Positions 18,481-18,580 of a DNA stretch of 18,580 bases are shown here, piece after piece (position 1 is the first letter of the stretch; each line of letters opens with the position of its first letter). The stretch is taken from NCBI GenBank assembly GCA_027576995.1, contig JANBQC010000161.1, forward strand, positions 30,835-49,414. Reading direction: 5' to 3'. A program made the translations under genes and the position numbers. The notes beneath the pieces are model-generated. The model had not been told where the DNA came from, ran no database searches, and saw only the letters and a program-made list of their open reading frames with translations. The stretch is from Dimargaris cristalligena (taxonomy: Eukaryota > Kickxellomycota > Dimargaritomycetes > Dimargaritales > Dimargaritaceae).

Positions 18481-18580
18481 ATACCAATACCAATACCAAT
18501 ACCAATACTAATACTAATACTAATACTAATACTAATACTAATACTAATACTAATACTAATACTAATACTAATACTAATAC
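18481..18580. repeat. Hexanucleotide array (ATACCA)4(ATACTA)12+, running off the window
   Basis: At least 100 bp of perfect 6-bp units. The first four read ATACCA (18481-18504) and all later ones read ATACTA (18505 to the window end, 12 full units plus ATAC). The complementary strand reads TAGTAT, equivalently TTAGTA, which loosely resembles telomeric TTAGGG. The T/G-richer strand is the minus strand, however, so its orientation is wrong for a chromosome end at the right edge. An interstitial microsatellite is the simpler reading. Confidence 0.9.

Noticed and set aside
18481..18580. Telomere at the right end of the window
   Set aside because: The T/G-rich strand of the hexamer runs the wrong way for a right-hand chromosome end, the unit is not a known telomeric repeat to me, and the window may simply stop inside a longer array.
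1..18580. A multi-gene novel system (defence island, biosynthetic cluster or similar)
   Set aside because: All five genes belong to recognisable or near-recognisable eukaryotic families with unrelated cellular roles and wide spacing; nothing indicates a coordinated locus.

Overview
The window reads as nuclear DNA of a fungus, probably an early-diverging (non-Dikarya) lineage. This rests on gene content: an Adp1-type ABC transporter, PEX13 with a C-terminal SH3 domain, SCO1 and a p24 protein. It also rests on short spliceosomal introns with GTAAGT-type donors and on roughly 1-3.5 kb spacers rich in TA tracts, poly-C/poly-G runs and microsatellites. The lineage is inference; no rRNA or other marker is present. 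I see no prokaryotic operon, CRISPR array, convincing tRNA or intact mobile element.

Layout. Positions 1-3509 contain no gene I can support, only simple repeats and palindromes. At 3510-4602 (+) lies a complete three-exon p24/EMP24-type cargo receptor of the early secretory pathway. It converges on SCO1 (5212-6332, -), a mitochondrial copper chaperone for cytochrome c oxidase, whose short first exon was recovered by splicing. Behind it on the same strand is a three-exon Adp1-like ABCG transporter (7261-11418, -; 1190 residues). A 2.3-kb spacer follows. Next is an intronless protein with an Hsp20/alpha-crystallin-like C-terminal domain and an unusual cysteine-rich N-terminus and proline/alanine/lysine-rich linker (13717-14271, +). 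A 1.7-kb spacer with several palindromes leads to an intronless PEX13 (15964-17319, +), a peroxisomal import-pore protein. The last 1.2 kb is AT-rich and ends in a hexanucleotide array that runs off the window.

The five genes look like ordinary, functionally unlinked housekeeping genes of different compartments (ER/Golgi, mitochondrion, membrane transport, cytosol, peroxisome). I see no cluster or pathway linking them. The best signals for a second look are in the introns and repeats. The two p24 introns share an identical (TA)8T tract and an identical 61-nt branch-to-acceptor distance. Four of five introns have AG-free zones of 61-92 nt downstream of good branch-site matches. p24 intron 1 contains a well-bounded cryptic exon with an in-frame stop. 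Three short tandem arrays each switch abruptly from one unit variant to another. I did not find a convincing new multi-gene system.
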